The notes beneath the pieces are model-generated. The model was not told the DNA's origin and did no database searches. It saw only the letters and a program-made list of their open reading frames with translations. The translations under genes and the position numbers were made by a program. From positions 558,001-622,000 of the forward strand of contig NZ_CP092587.1 of NCBI RefSeq assembly GCF_023920225.1: a DNA stretch of 64,000 nucleotides. Direction: 5' to 3'. This DNA comes from Vibrio gazogenes (GTDB lineage Bacteria > Pseudomonadota > Gammaproteobacteria > Enterobacterales > Vibrionaceae). Shown here one piece after another: positions 8,264 to 17,139 of this stretch (its first letter is position 1; each line of letters begins with the position of its first letter).

Positions 8264-9378
8264 TGAAAAGACGATTCAAAATACTAGCCATGGTGATCGG
8301 TGCTGCATTAACAACCCTGCCCGTGCTTGCTGATGAAGCATCAGATTATGTTGAGATGGCAAAGCAAGTTGTCAAACAGGCATCAACAGACACTGCTGCT
8401 GCATTCTCACTCCCTAAAGGGCCGGTTGCCGCTAAGGATAAGACGATTATTTTTATTGCTTCTGATCTGAAAAATAGTGGTGTTTTAGGTGTGATGAAAG
8501 GCTATCAGGAAGCAGCGAAAGTGATTGGTTGGCATGTACGAGTGCTTGATGGGGCCGGCAGTGTGCCATCACAGTCTTCTGCCTTGAAGCAAGCCATCGC
8601 GTTGCAGCCGGATGGCATTATCATTGGTGGATTTACGCCCAATACGATGATTCCCACCCTGCGTCAGGCACATAAGCTGGGGATTCGGATTGTCAGTTGG
8701 CACGCGACCCCCGAGCCCGGCCCGATTGAGAAACTCTATATAGAAGATAACATCACCAGTTCGGCTGATGATGTTGCCAAAGTATCGGCAATGTATGCAA
8801 TTGCCAAGTCCAATGGTCATGCGCATGTCGTGATTCTGACCGATGGTTTATACAGTATCGCAGTACGTAAAGCCGATGTGATGAAATCTTATATTGAAAA
8901 ATGTAGTGGATGCTCTGTGCTGAGTTATGAAGATACGCCACTGGCAAATACGTCAGCACGGATCCCGCCGCTGACATTTTCATTGGTTCAGAAATATGGC
9001 GATAAATACAACTATACTCTGGCAATCAATGACCTCTATTTCGACTATATGGCACCGGCGCTTCGTTCGCTATCCGGTAAGAAAAAAGGTGAAGGCCCGT
9101 ATAATATCTCTGCCGGAGATGGCAGTGAATCTGCATTTGAACGGATTCGTAACGGTAATTTTCAGGTCGCAACCGTTGCCGAACCGCTAAACCTGCATGG
9201 ATGGCAGTTAGTCGATGAACTGAATCGACTGTTCCATGATCAACCCATCAGCGGTTATGTCACACCAGCACATTTAGTCACGGCAGATAATATTCATCAG
9301 TCAGGCGGGGATCGCAATTTATACGATCCGGAGAATGGCTATCGAGATTATTACCAAGCGTCTTGGCAAGTGAACTGA
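8263..9378 (+). CDS. Periplasmic sugar-binding protein of the ABC transporter
   Basis: Type 1 periplasmic binding protein (ribose-binding-protein fold, Peripla_BP_4-like), 371 residues. A clear signal peptide (KRR, hydrophobic stretch, VLA then DEASDY) predicts cleavage near residue 23. After an amphipathic leader the first lobe starts at KTIIFIASDLKNSGVLGVMKGY, then LQPDGIIIGGFTPN near 110-123, with the hinge and second lobe through GHAHVVILTDGLYS and the late VATVAEPLNLHGWQLVDELNR. It is longer than RbsB by about 70 residues because of the N-terminal extension. The C-terminal coding region ends just before the lactonase gene. The ligand is unknown; a sugar acid or lactone is suggested only by the neighbours. 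Confidence 0.88.
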   Translation: MKRRFKILAMVIGAALTTLPVLADEASDYVEMAKQVVKQASTDTAAAFSLPKGPVAAKDKTIIFIASDLKNSGVLGVMKGYQEAAKVIGWHVRVLDGAGSVPSQSSALKQAIALQPDGIIIGGFTPNTMIPTLRQAHKLGIRIVSWHATPEPGPIEKLYIEDNITSSADDVAKVSAMYAIAKSNGHAHVVILTDGLYSIAVRKADVMKSYIEKCSGCSVLSYEDTPLANTSARIPPLTFSLVQKYGDKYNYTLAINDLYFDYMAPALRSLSGKKKGEGPYNISAGDGSESAFERIRNGNFQVATVAEPLNLHGWQLVDELNRLFHDQPISGYVTPAHLVTADNIHQSGGDRNLYDPENGYRDYYQASWQVN

Positions 9379-9389
9379 GCGAGGTGAAT

Positions 9390-10274
9390 ATGTCTTTTGA
9401 AGAGGCGTTGTTATCGCCACTGCATCAGGTTAGTGGCGGTCATATCTGGTGCGAGGGTGCTGCATGGTTGCAGCACCCCGGTCAACTGCTGTTTTCGGAT
9501 GTAAAAAAAAATGCGCTCTATCTTTATCATCCCGATTCTCACGAGACAGAACTTGTCACGGATTACTCACATTTTGCCAATGGCAACTACCCATTGGCCA
9601 ATGGCAATGTGGTGACATGCGAACACGGGCGGCGCTGTCTTTCTATTCGGCATAAAGACAATCTGGCACTCGCCAAGGTTTTAGTTGATAAGTATGATGG
9701 TAAACGACTCAACTCACCGAATGATGTGGTTGAGCGTCGCTCGGATGGGACGATTTGGTTTACTGACCCGCCATACGGCATTCTTAGTGATGCTGAGGGA
9801 TATAAATCGGAAAGTCAGATGGTTGGGTGTTATATCTACTGTTATGATCCGCATGATGATTCATTGACGATTGCATCGACTGATATTCAGCGACCCAATG
9901 GTCTGGTCTTTTCTCCCGATGAAACAACCTTGTATGTGGCGGACATGTCGATTGTTGATTTTCCAACGCAGGGGTTAAAACACCTGAAAGCCTTTGATGT
10001 ACATGGAAAAGTGCTCTCTCAAGGACGGTTGGTTTATCAAGTGGAACACGGTATCCCTGATGGGATGACGATGGATCATTTCGGAACGCTCTATTGCAGT
10101 TCGTCTGAAGGGATTTTAGTGCTCAATCGTGAAATGGTGCTGGTGGGACGTATTCCAGTGCCTGAGACGGTTTCTAACTGCACGCTGAATCATGATGAAA
10201 GTACGTTATATATCACGGCATCGACTTCGGTTTATGCTATCGATCTCAACTGCCAGATATTGGCAGAATTATAA
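9390..10274 (+). CDS. SMP-30/gluconolactonase/LRE family protein (putative sugar lactonase)
   Basis: Six-bladed beta-propeller, 294 residues, of the SMP-30/gluconolactonase family, which hydrolyses aldonolactones using a divalent metal. Visible features are the early ligand Glu in IWCEGAAW, the RLNSPNDVVERRSDGTIWFTDPPYG block near 110-135 with the Asn-Asp pair that typically binds metal and substrate, and RPNGLVFSPDETTLYVADMS followed by GIPDGMTMDHFGTLYCSSSEG with the late catalytic-type Asp. ATG 9390 is preferred (GAGG at 9381-9384); an in-frame ATG at 9363 would overlap the binding-protein gene. No signal peptide is seen, so it should act in the cytosol on imported lactone. The specific substrate is not known. 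Confidence 0.85.
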   Translation: MSFEEALLSPLHQVSGGHIWCEGAAWLQHPGQLLFSDVKKNALYLYHPDSHETELVTDYSHFANGNYPLANGNVVTCEHGRRCLSIRHKDNLALAKVLVDKYDGKRLNSPNDVVERRSDGTIWFTDPPYGILSDAEGYKSESQMVGCYIYCYDPHDDSLTIASTDIQRPNGLVFSPDETTLYVADMSIVDFPTQGLKHLKAFDVHGKVLSQGRLVYQVEHGIPDGMTMDHFGTLYCSSSEGILVLNREMVLVGRIPVPETVSNCTLNHDESTLYITASTSVYAIDLNCQILAEL

Positions 10275-10283
10275 GGAATTACT

Positions 10284-10772
10284 ATGCTCGCTTGCCATTT
10301 TCATGCCTCTGATTATCGTGCTTTGTTACCTGCGCTCTTTGTCCGTGCGATTGACTATGTGACGACCCAAGATTTAAACGCTCTCGATTCCGGACGTCAC
10401 ACCATTCCCGAGATCGATCCGGATGATGCTTTTTTTATGATCCTCGATTATCAAACAACGGCAGAAAGCCCGGTAGGCCCTGAGTTTCATCACAAATATT
10501 GTGATGTTCAGTTTATTATTCAGGGAGAAGAACAGTTTGGCTGGACTGAATTGACCGATGAACAACATCAGCAGCTATCGCATGACTATCATTATGATCA
10601 ACAAAAAGATATCTGTTTCTTTGATCAACAACTGGTGACACTCTCTTATGCAACCATGTCTCATGATCAGTTTTATCTGTTTACACCGAGAACGGCCCAT
10701 ATGCCGAATCTCTCGGTCACCACGACATCACAGGTTAGAAAAGTTGTGATTAAGATTAAGTATCCGGCTTGA
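10284..10772 (+). CDS. YhcH/YjgK/YiaL (DUF386) family protein
   Basis: Small cupin-like protein of 162 residues. The family includes E. coli YiaL (encoded in the 2,3-diketo-L-gulonate operon), TabA and NanQ, some of which act as sugar anomerases. Typical family elements are ELDSGRHTIPEID-like LNALDSGRHTIPEID near 31-45, EFHHKYCDVQFIIQGEEQFGW near 68-88 with metal-type His/Glu, and FLFTPRTAHMPN-like LFTPRTAHMPN near 132-142. AAGGA lies eight bases ahead of the start. It follows the lactonase by nine bases, so both are probably co-expressed with the importer. An anomerase or isomerase helper role for the imported sugar acid is inference from family and context. Confidence 0.85.
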   Translation: MLACHFHASDYRALLPALFVRAIDYVTTQDLNALDSGRHTIPEIDPDDAFFMILDYQTTAESPVGPEFHHKYCDVQFIIQGEEQFGWTELTDEQHQQLSHDYHYDQQKDICFFDQQLVTLSYATMSHDQFYLFTPRTAHMPNLSVTTTSQVRKVVIKIKYPA

Positions 10773-10776
10773 TTCG

Positions 10777-10799
10777 GTCACCCGTGTGACCATTTTTAT
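10777..10799 (+). terminator. Weak hairpin terminator after the ABC operon
   Basis: A 6-bp stem, GGTCAC (10777-10782) and GTGACC (10787-10792), with loop CCGT is followed by ATTTTTAT. It starts four bases after the YiaL-family stop codon. The stem is short, so termination may be partial. Confidence 0.45.
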
Positions 10800-10845
10800 A
10801 TCGAGCGCATATTTTAGATCGAATATCATGTTTTATATCGAATAT
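10800..10845. repeat. Three spaced ATCGA-core direct repeats upstream of the second IclR gene
   Basis: ATCGA recurs at 10800, 10818 and 10837, with A/T-rich flanks (TATATCGAGCGCATATTTT, AGATCGAATATCATGTTT, TATATCGAATATACAG). The period is 18-19 bp. They lie about 100-147 bp before the iclR start. Spaced direct repeats in a promoter region may be regulator sites; no protein can be assigned. Confidence 0.35.
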
Positions 10846-10946
10846 ACAGTTTTGTGGAAAGACACGATCTATTGATTCACAAGACTGTATTTTCTCGTCA
10901 TTGGAAATTGAAGTGTGGTGGAAGCCGCGAGCACTATTGAGTCACT

Positions 10947-11699
10947 ATGCAATCCGTACATAAAACCTTTGAAGTCCTAGAGATTGTTGCTACCGCCTCG
11001 GATGGGATGAGCCTTGATGCTTTGTGCAAGGTGATACCGTATCCGAAAACCACGGTACACAGAATCTGTAAATGCCTGTGTCAGTGTGGTTATCTCCGTC
11101 AGGCAGAGAATGGAAAATACTATCTGACGACGAAGATGATCACCTTAGGTTATTCGGTGATCCATCATGATACGTTTGTCACGGAAGCCGCCCCCTACAT
11201 GGCTACGCTTGCCGAGCGAGTCGGATTTACGGTCAACTTACAACGGCGTGATTTTGATAAAGTGATTCTGTTGAAAAAAGAAGAACCTAAAAATTCGGTC
11301 TTTCATACTAATGCTCATGCCGGATTGGCCTCGTCGTTGCTGCATTCCGCTTGCGGTAAAGTGGTCTTATCCTATTTCTCCCCGGATGAACAGCAGAAGT
11401 GCTGGGAGAGTCATCGACACGATTTGGCGAATTTTCGTCATTTCGGTCAGGCAGAAATCCATGCGGAGAATGATTTTTACCGAGAGCTGGCACTCATCAG
11501 GCAGCAAGGATTTGCGGTTGACGGGGAAGGTAATGAATCTGGGATTACCTGTATTGCTGTGCCACTGGAAACGGATCAAATGGTCAACTATGCCATCAGT
11601 GTCTCGGGGCTGACACCTGAAATCCATCGATTTGGTCAGACGCAATTACTGGCGCAGCTGCGGGAAGTGGTTGGGGCGCTGGGAGGAAAAATAGCTTAA
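10947..11699 (+). CDS. IclR-family transcriptional regulator, next to the ABC sugar operon
   Basis: A 250-residue regulator with an N-terminal winged helix-turn-helix (residues 1-65, including GMSLDALCKVIPYPKTTVHRICKCLCQCGY) and a C-terminal effector-binding domain with LLHSACGKVVLSYF near 130-143 and FAVDGEGNESGITCIAVPLE near 188-207. It starts 174 bases after the YiaL-family gene and has its own upstream region with repeats, so it may be separately transcribed. It differs clearly from the IclR at 3704-4468, so the island carries two distinct IclR proteins. It is the better candidate for local control of the ABC operon by position, but direct evidence is lacking. Confidence 0.9.
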   Translation: MQSVHKTFEVLEIVATASDGMSLDALCKVIPYPKTTVHRICKCLCQCGYLRQAENGKYYLTTKMITLGYSVIHHDTFVTEAAPYMATLAERVGFTVNLQRRDFDKVILLKKEEPKNSVFHTNAHAGLASSLLHSACGKVVLSYFSPDEQQKCWESHRHDLANFRHFGQAEIHAENDFYRELALIRQQGFAVDGEGNESGITCIAVPLETDQMVNYAISVSGLTPEIHRFGQTQLLAQLREVVGALGGKIA

Positions 11700-11728
11700 T
11701 CAGCCGCGAATCAGTAAGGCAGAGATAC

Positions 11729-11761
11729 CGAAGACAGCAAGCTCAACGCAGGCTGTCTTCG
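11729..11761. terminator. Hairpin between convergent iclR and panC
   Basis: A perfect 10-bp stem (CGAAGACAGC at 11729-11738, GCTGTCTTCG at 11752-11761) with a 13-base loop lies between the two convergent genes. No strong T tract follows on either strand, so it may be a weak or factor-dependent terminator. Confidence 0.4.
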
Positions 11762-11781
11762 ATCAGGATGAGAGCGCTAAA

Positions 11782-12693
11782 TTAGCTATCGCTTTCGTTG
11801 TTCTCTGTTTCGCTGGTATTCTTATTCGCCTCTTTGCCTTCTCGGGCGAGTTCGACAACCTGATTATCAATCAGGCGGACTTTGCCCATAAAGGCTGACA
11901 TGAGGATCACGGCCTGTTTACTGCTCTCTGTTACCGGCAGAAGTGTGCGGGCATCGCGAATAAAGATTTCATCCGGTTCCAGATCAGCGGCTCTGAGCTG
12001 ATCAATCGCATCTTCGATAATGGTGTCGAAGTCCGTCCGCCCGCCTCGAATCGCACTACTGATCCAGCGCATGGTTCTGGCTAATACCGGCGCGCGCTGA
12101 CGTTCATCCAGTGTCAGTAAATTATTGCGTGAACTCATCGCCAAACCGTCGGCTTCTCGGATTGTCGGGACACCGACTATCTCAATATCAAAACAGAGAT
12201 CAATCACCATCTGACGGATCAGTGCAAGTTGTTGGTAATCTTTCTCACCAAAACAGGCAATATCCGGCTGGACGATATGAAAGAGTTTGGTCACGATGGT
12301 GGAGACACCACGGAAATGACCGGGGCGTGAATCGCCTTCCAAGATACGCGAGAGTCCGGGAACCTCGACAAATGTCTGGCTATCCAATCCTTCGGGATAC
12401 ATGATGTCGGTCGAAGGCGTGAAGACCAGCTCAACGCCCTCTTGAGTCAATTTGGCCAGATCGTCATCCAACGTCCGTGGATAGTTGGTCAGATCTTCTG
12501 CTTTATCAAATTGCATCGGATTGACGAAAATACTGACAATGACCACATCGGCCATTGCTTTGGCTTTACGTACCAGCGTTAAATGACCTTCATGCAAATT
12601 TCCCATCGTCGGGACAAAACCAATGCTATGGCCATCACGCTTGTACTGTTTAATCTGCGCTTTGAGCGCTGAGATATCAGTGTAAGTCTGCAT
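11782..12693 (-). CDS. panC: Pantothenate synthetase
   Basis: Condenses pantoate with beta-alanine using ATP, the last step of pantothenate (vitamin B5) synthesis. The HIGH-like motif [14 protein letters not shown] lies near residues 28-41 and the KMSKS-like AMSSRN later, with [15 protein letters not shown] between them. I start it at 12693, where AAGGAG is well spaced; an upstream in-frame ATG at 12750 would add 19 residues absent from the family. The 303-residue product is slightly long because of a hydrophilic C-terminal tail rich in Glu, Asn, Ser and Thr. It lies downstream of panB on the same strand, the usual panB-panC order. Confidence 0.95.
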   Translation of the reverse strand: MQTYTDISALKAQIKQYKRDGHSIGFVPTMGNLHEGHLTLVRKAKAMADVVIVSIFVNPMQFDKAEDLTNYPRTLDDDLAKLTQEGVELVFTPSTDIMYPEGLDSQTFVEVPGLSRILEGDSRPGHFRGVSTIVTKLFHIVQPDIACFGEKDYQQLALIRQMVIDLCFDIEIVGVPTIREADGLAMSSRNNLLTLDERQRAPVLARTMRWISSAIRGGRTDFDTIIEDAIDQLRAADLEPDEIFIRDARTLLPVTESSKQAVILMSAFMGKVRLIDNQVVELAREGKEANKNTSETENNESDS

Positions 12694-12779
12694 GACTTGC
12701 TCCTTCCGACAATCGGGTTTTAGGCGATCTCTGGCCTGGCAATGTTGCATTAGTCAATGCTGTATTCGGTAATATTGTA

Positions 12780-13577
12780 TTAGGCAATGGTGTGTTCTTC
12801 ATCAGGAAAAATACCATGTTCCACATCTTCCATGTATTTGGCGACCGCTTGACGGATATCGCCAGTTTCCGCTAAAAAGTTTTTTGAGAACTTAGGCATG
12901 TAGTTGGCCGAAATTCCAAGCATATCGTGCATGACCAGTACCTGACCATCGGTATCGGCACCGGCACCGATCCCGATGACCGGAACCTCGAGTGCTTGGG
13001 TAATCTGAGCGGCTAACTTGCTAGGGACACACTCGAGTAACACGATTTGTGCACCGGCCTCTTGCAATGCCAATGCATCATGTAACATCTGTTCGGCTTG
13101 TTGTTGTTCTCGTCCTTGTATTTTATAACCGCCGAAGATATTCACCGATTGAGGTGTCAGACCTAAATGTGCGCACACGGGGACCGCGCGTTCAGTCAGC
13201 ATTTTAACTGTCTCTACCAGCCAGTGGCCGCCTTCAATTTTGACCATGTTTGCACCCGCCTGCATGAGCTTAGCCGCATTTTCACACGCTTGAACCGGCG
13301 TCGCGTAGCTCATGAACGGCATATCAGCCATTAACAGTGAATTGGGGCTGCCTGCTTTGACGCATCGCGTATGGTAGGCCATATCTTCAATCGTGACGGG
13401 CAACGTATCTGTCCGGCCTTGCAGAACCATGCCCAGAGAATCACCGACCAGTAGCACAGGCATATCCTGGCTCTCGAAAAGTTGCGCGAAACTGGCATCG
13501 TAAGCGGTTACGGATGCAAACTTACGGCCTTCTTGTTTCCAGCGCATCAAATTATTTATCGTAATTTTTTTCATCAT
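12780..13577 (-). CDS. panB: 3-methyl-2-oxobutanoate hydroxymethyltransferase
   Basis: Transfers a hydroxymethyl group from methylene-tetrahydrofolate to alpha-ketoisovalerate, making ketopantoate, the first committed step to pantothenate. The 265-residue protein has the expected motifs: [14 protein letters not shown] near residues 22-35, [19 protein letters not shown] near 44-62, [14 protein letters not shown] and [18 protein letters not shown]. It begins with two adjacent ATG codons; the first (13577) is used here. It lies between folK upstream and panC downstream on the minus strand, consistent with a folK-panB-panC operon linking folate and pantothenate synthesis. Confidence 0.96.
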   Translation of the reverse strand: MMKKITINNLMRWKQEGRKFASVTAYDASFAQLFESQDMPVLLVGDSLGMVLQGRTDTLPVTIEDMAYHTRCVKAGSPNSLLMADMPFMSYATPVQACENAAKLMQAGANMVKIEGGHWLVETVKMLTERAVPVCAHLGLTPQSVNIFGGYKIQGREQQQAEQMLHDALALQEAGAQIVLLECVPSKLAAQITQALEVPVIGIGAGADTDGQVLVMHDMLGISANYMPKFSKNFLAETGDIRQAVAKYMEDVEHGIFPDEEHTIA

Positions 13578-13586
13578 TCATCATCC

Positions 13587-14087
13587 TTACGAGACGTCGG
13601 CAGGTGCGTGCCAAATCGTGAGTCCATTTTGATCAACGTGTTGAAGAAGTTGATTCAGCTCAGTCCCATCCGGGAGAATTAAGTGAGGTGCGATTTCAGC
13701 AAGCGGATATAGCACGAACTCTCGTTCTTTCATGCCATAGTGGGGGATCACCAGTCGCTCAGAATTGATCACTGTATGACCATATAAGAGAATATCGAGA
13801 TCTAAGGTTCTTGGCCCCCAACGTTCCTCTTTTCGCACTCGTCCCTGATCCAGTTCAATGGCTTGGGTATGATCTAATAATTCAAGTGGTTTTAAATGCG
13901 TTTTGATCTCAACGACAGCATTGATATAGTCCGGTTGATCCGTTGGCCCCATGGGCGTGCTGCTATACAGTTGAGATGCTTGAATAAATTCCGATTCAGG
14001 CAGATGTTGTAAGGCCTGAATCGCTTGCCGGGCCTGTTGGTCCGGCTGTGCCATATTACTCCCGATCGCAATATAAACCGTGATCAT
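13587..14087 (-). CDS. folK: 2-amino-4-hydroxy-6-hydroxymethyldihydropteridine pyrophosphokinase
   Basis: Transfers pyrophosphate from ATP to 6-hydroxymethyl-dihydropterin in folate synthesis, feeding the FolP reaction (folP is elsewhere in this window, at 43403-44236). The HPPK signature RWGPRTLDLDILLYG is present near residues 89-103, with IAIGSNM at the N-terminus and YSSTPMGPTDQPDYINAV near 42-59. The 166-residue length is typical. Its ATG overlaps the pcnB stop (14084-14087), so the two are translationally coupled as in E. coli; panB follows after nine bases. Confidence 0.96.
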   Translation of the reverse strand: MITVYIAIGSNMAQPDQQARQAIQALQHLPESEFIQASQLYSSTPMGPTDQPDYINAVVEIKTHLKPLELLDHTQAIELDQGRVRKEERWGPRTLDLDILLYGHTVINSERLVIPHYGMKEREFVLYPLAEIAPHLILPDGTELNQLLQHVDQNGLTIWHAPADVS

Positions 14088-15451
14088 GACACTTCCTGTT
14101 TATTTTTTTTCTGTCCTGCTTGGCGTTGGCGCGCTTTCGCTTTTTTGGAGTTGATGCGGCCGATGTCATTGACCATCGCCTGACGCATATTTTTCCCGGC
14201 ATTTTGGAATGTTTCCCACCACTGGGCGAGTTCTTGCGTTTCGCCCTCTTCGACGATGCCTCTCATGACTAAGAAGTCAAAGCCTGCCCGGAACTTATTG
14301 ATATCCAATAAACGGAAAGCCCGTTTACCATGACGGCGTGAGAAACGCAGTTGCAGCTGCCAGATATCACGGATAGTTGCGGTATGGCGTCTTGGGATGG
14401 CGATTGTTTTGACCAATTGATCCAATATTTTGTTACCCGCTTCCATCACGGCATCGTAGTAACAGAGGTTTTTGGATTCCATAAATGTTTCGGCCAAATG
14501 AATCATCGGATACCAGAGAATCGCAGCAAACATAAATGCCGGATTGATTCTTTTCCCTTCCTCGATTCTTTGATCGGTTGAATCGAGTGACAGATCAAGC
14601 ATCTTTTCCGTCGGTGAACTGTGATCATCGGTAAAGTAAGCAGAGATCATCGGGAACATTTGCTGGAACAAGTTGTACTGCCGCATCTGATGGTATGTTT
14701 CCAGACCATATCCGGTTTGCAACATTTTCAGTGACTCTTCATAGAGTCGGGCTGAAGGAATGTCTTGTAACAATGGTGCCAATGCTTCGATAGGGGCTGC
14801 CGTTTCTTCTTCGATATCGAAATCAAGTTTGACTGCAAAGCGAACGGCTCTTAGCATCCGTACCGGATCTTCGCGGTAACGGGTGTGCGGATCGCCAATC
14901 AAACGGATCAGTCGGTCTTCGATATCTTCAATGCCACCGGCGTAATCATGAATCGTATAATCAGCGATGTTGTAATACATGGCATTGACGGTGAAATCAC
15001 GCCGTTCCGCATCTTCGTCGATTGTGCCGTAGACGTTGTCTCGCAGTAGCATTCCGGCTTCCGACTGACTCGATTTCTGACGGTCGTTCTCCTGATGATG
15101 ACCACGGAATGTGGCGACCTCGACAATTTCACGCCCGAACATTACATGGGCAAGGCGAAAACGTCGGCCAATCAAACGGCAGTTGCGAAACAGCTTACGA
15201 ACCTGTTCAGGCGTCGCATTGGTTGTAATGTCGAAATCTTTCGGGGATTCCCCCAGCAAAAGATCACGGACACCGCCACCGACAAGATAGGCCTCATAGC
15301 CTGAACTTTGTAGTCGGTAAAGCACTTTGAGTGCACTCTCGCTGATTTGTTTGCGAGAGATTTTGTGCTCTTGTCGCGTGAGGATATTTAGCGTCAAATC
15401 CGGATATACGCGATGAGCCTGTTCTGTAGTATCGTTTTTATTCATGAGCAT
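14084..15451 (-). CDS. pcnB: Poly(A) polymerase I
   Basis: Adds poly(A) tails to RNA 3' ends, marking them for decay by PNPase and the degradosome. The 455-residue protein has the class II nucleotidyltransferase core YLVGGGVRDLLLGESPKDFDI near 56-76 with the catalytic DxD, RRDFTVNAMYY near 150-160, and a positively charged C-terminus (KKAKARQRQAGQKKNKQEVS) typical of PcnB versus tRNA nucleotidyltransferases. The RRFRLAHVMFGREIVEVATFRG stretch also matches poly(A) polymerase. It begins about 100 bases downstream of gluQ and overlaps folK. Confidence 0.95.
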   Translation of the reverse strand: MLMNKNDTTEQAHRVYPDLTLNILTRQEHKISRKQISESALKVLYRLQSSGYEAYLVGGGVRDLLLGESPKDFDITTNATPEQVRKLFRNCRLIGRRFRLAHVMFGREIVEVATFRGHHQENDRQKSSQSEAGMLLRDNVYGTIDEDAERRDFTVNAMYYNIADYTIHDYAGGIEDIEDRLIRLIGDPHTRYREDPVRMLRAVRFAVKLDFDIEEETAAPIEALAPLLQDIPSARLYEESLKMLQTGYGLETYHQMRQYNLFQQMFPMISAYFTDDHSSPTEKMLDLSLDSTDQRIEEGKRINPAFMFAAILWYPMIHLAETFMESKNLCYYDAVMEAGNKILDQLVKTIAIPRRHTATIRDIWQLQLRFSRRHGKRAFRLLDINKFRAGFDFLVMRGIVEEGETQELAQWWETFQNAGKNMRQAMVNDIGRINSKKAKARQRQAGQKKNKQEVS

Positions 15452-15552
15452 CAGACAAGGATAAGAATCTCTACCTTGTTGTCTTTTGTTGACAGAATGT
15501 CTTTGTGGGTCAATTTGCGGCTAATCATAGCCTATTGGACTCAATTTGAGAA

Positions 15553-16431
15553 TCATCGTGTGATTTCAAACGTCTCTGGGAGTTGATGAATATGCCAGTT
15601 TTGACAGCCCCAAGCAACAATTTCCGACAGTTCTGCTGCCTCGATATCGACGGGGAGCTGAAAGCCGAGAAATTTCATAGCTTGAATCAGGGTTGGCCGT
15701 GGGTTGTGTAGATCAATCGCTGGTGCATGATTTTGTTTCGAGAGTTTATGACCGGCTTGATCAACGGCTAGTGGTAAATGAAGGTAACTGACCGGGGGGT
15801 GACCCAATTGTTGATAGAGGCTGATTTGGCGTCCGGTCGGCTCAATCAAATCGGCACCGCGGACAACTTGCGTGATGCCTTGGTCAATATCATCGAGTAC
15901 CACTGCCAGGTTGTACGCAAACAAACCATCCCGGCGTTTGATCGTAAAATCTTCTTGTGCTAATGCTAGCGGGATCTCAATTTTACCATGTTTTTCATCG
16001 TCAAACTGAGTAATTGGTGTCTCCACGCGTAAGCGAACGGCATATCCGGGCTGCGGGGTCAGTTGTCGGTGGCGGCAGGCACCATTGTAATAGCCGCCAG
16101 AGGCTTTGATTTGTTTTCGGGTACAACGACAATAGTATGCCTGACCTTGAGCAAGCCACTCATCAATCTGCGCTTGATAAACCGGATGACGATGACTTTG
16201 ATACCAAACCGTTCGATCCCAGTGAAGCCCATAGGCTTCGAGGGTTTTCAGGATGAGATCCGCAGCGCCGGGCATTTCCCGTGGTGGATCGAGATCTTCA
16301 ATTCTGACCAACCATTCTCCGTTCATGGCGTGAGCCTGAAAATAGCTGCCTAATGCCGCAACAAGGGAGCCAAAATGCAATGGGCCGGAAGGAGAAGGGG
16401 CAAAGCGCCCGATATAATTACTCATGTTCAT
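15553..16431 (-). CDS. gluQ: Glutamyl-queuosine tRNA(Asp) synthetase
   Basis: Truncated glutamyl-tRNA synthetase paralogue that attaches glutamate to queuosine at the wobble position of tRNA-Asp. The catalytic domain only is present (292 residues; full GluRS is about 470). The N-terminus carries YIGRFAPSPSGPLHFGSLVAALG with the HIGH-like HFGS, and the zinc-type cysteines appear in YYCRCTRKQI...YNGACRHR. The KMSKS-like site is HKLSKQNHA near 228-236. It sits directly downstream of dksA, the conserved arrangement in gammaproteobacteria, but a very strong hairpin lies between the two genes. Start choice is between ATG 16431 and 16425. Confidence 0.94.
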   Translation of the reverse strand: MNMSNYIGRFAPSPSGPLHFGSLVAALGSYFQAHAMNGEWLVRIEDLDPPREMPGAADLILKTLEAYGLHWDRTVWYQSHRHPVYQAQIDEWLAQGQAYYCRCTRKQIKASGGYYNGACRHRQLTPQPGYAVRLRVETPITQFDDEKHGKIEIPLALAQEDFTIKRRDGLFAYNLAVVLDDIDQGITQVVRGADLIEPTGRQISLYQQLGHPPVSYLHLPLAVDQAGHKLSKQNHAPAIDLHNPRPTLIQAMKFLGFQLPVDIEAAELSEIVAWGCQNWHIHQLPETFEITR

Positions 16432-16500
16432 CGATTGTATTGAAATGATCAGTGATGGAAGCTCACTAAGTTTAGATATAGCCGTATTTTGAACCGGATG

Positions 16501-16544
16501 ACAATAACAAACAAGGGAGCAAATGCTCCCTTGTTTGTTATTGT
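16501..16544. terminator. Perfect 20-bp hairpin between dksA and gluQ
   Basis: Bases 16501-16520 are exactly complementary to 16525-16544, leaving the loop AAAT. The A/T-rich outer part gives a U tract on the minus strand, so it should terminate dksA transcription and limit read-through into gluQ. A dksA-gluQ terminator is known in E. coli and Shigella; this stem is unusually long and perfect. Confidence 0.85.
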
Positions 16545-16568
16545 ATGAGGTAAGGTAATAAAGCTCGA

Positions 16569-17015
16569 TTAACCTTGCATTTGTCTTTCTTTGATTTCTG
16601 CAAGCGTTTTACAGTCAATGCATAAATCAGCGGTTGGACGTGCTTCAAGGCGACGAACACCAATCTCAACACCACAAGATTCACAGAAACCGAAGTCTTC
16701 TTCTTCAATCTTACTTAGTGTTTTTTCGATCTTCTTGATTAAACGACGCTCTCTATCCCTATTGCGAAGCTCCAAGCTGAACTCTTCTTCCTGAGATGCA
16801 CGATCAACAGGATCCGGGAAGTTAGCCGCTTCGTCCTGCATATGGTGGACAGTCCGCTCAACTTCTTCTCTAAGTTGGTTGCGCCAAGCTTGTAAAATTT
16901 TTGTAAAATGAGCGATCTGGCCCGGTGACATGTATTCTTCACCCGGTTGTTCCTGATATGGCTCAACACCTGCGATGGCTAGGATGCCTAGCGATTTTTT
17001 TTTGGATTCTGTCAT
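16569..17015 (-). CDS. dksA: RNA polymerase-binding transcription factor DksA
   Basis: Binds the secondary channel of RNA polymerase and with ppGpp mediates the stringent response. The 148-residue protein has a coiled-coil (about 35-105) whose tip carries [12 protein letters not shown] with the essential acidic pair, and a C-terminal zinc finger with CESC and CIDC near 114-138. [10 protein letters not shown] is typical of the family. Length and motifs leave no doubt. The upstream gap to sfsA is 124 bases on the minus strand, so dksA probably has its own promoter. Confidence 0.97.
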   Translation of the reverse strand: MTESKKKSLGILAIAGVEPYQEQPGEEYMSPGQIAHFTKILQAWRNQLREEVERTVHHMQDEAANFPDPVDRASQEEEFSLELRNRDRERRLIKKIEKTLSKIEEEDFGFCESCGVEIGVRRLEARPTADLCIDCKTLAEIKERQMQG

Positions 17016-17139
17016 ACAGCATCTCCTACTAACACCTAGTCAACTGCGAGAGCAGTCTACTTAAGGCGGGTATCTATACCAGAAAGAAAAGGGGGTGGCA
17101 AACACTCGTTGTAAACTTGTTACCAATGTGCAGACAATA

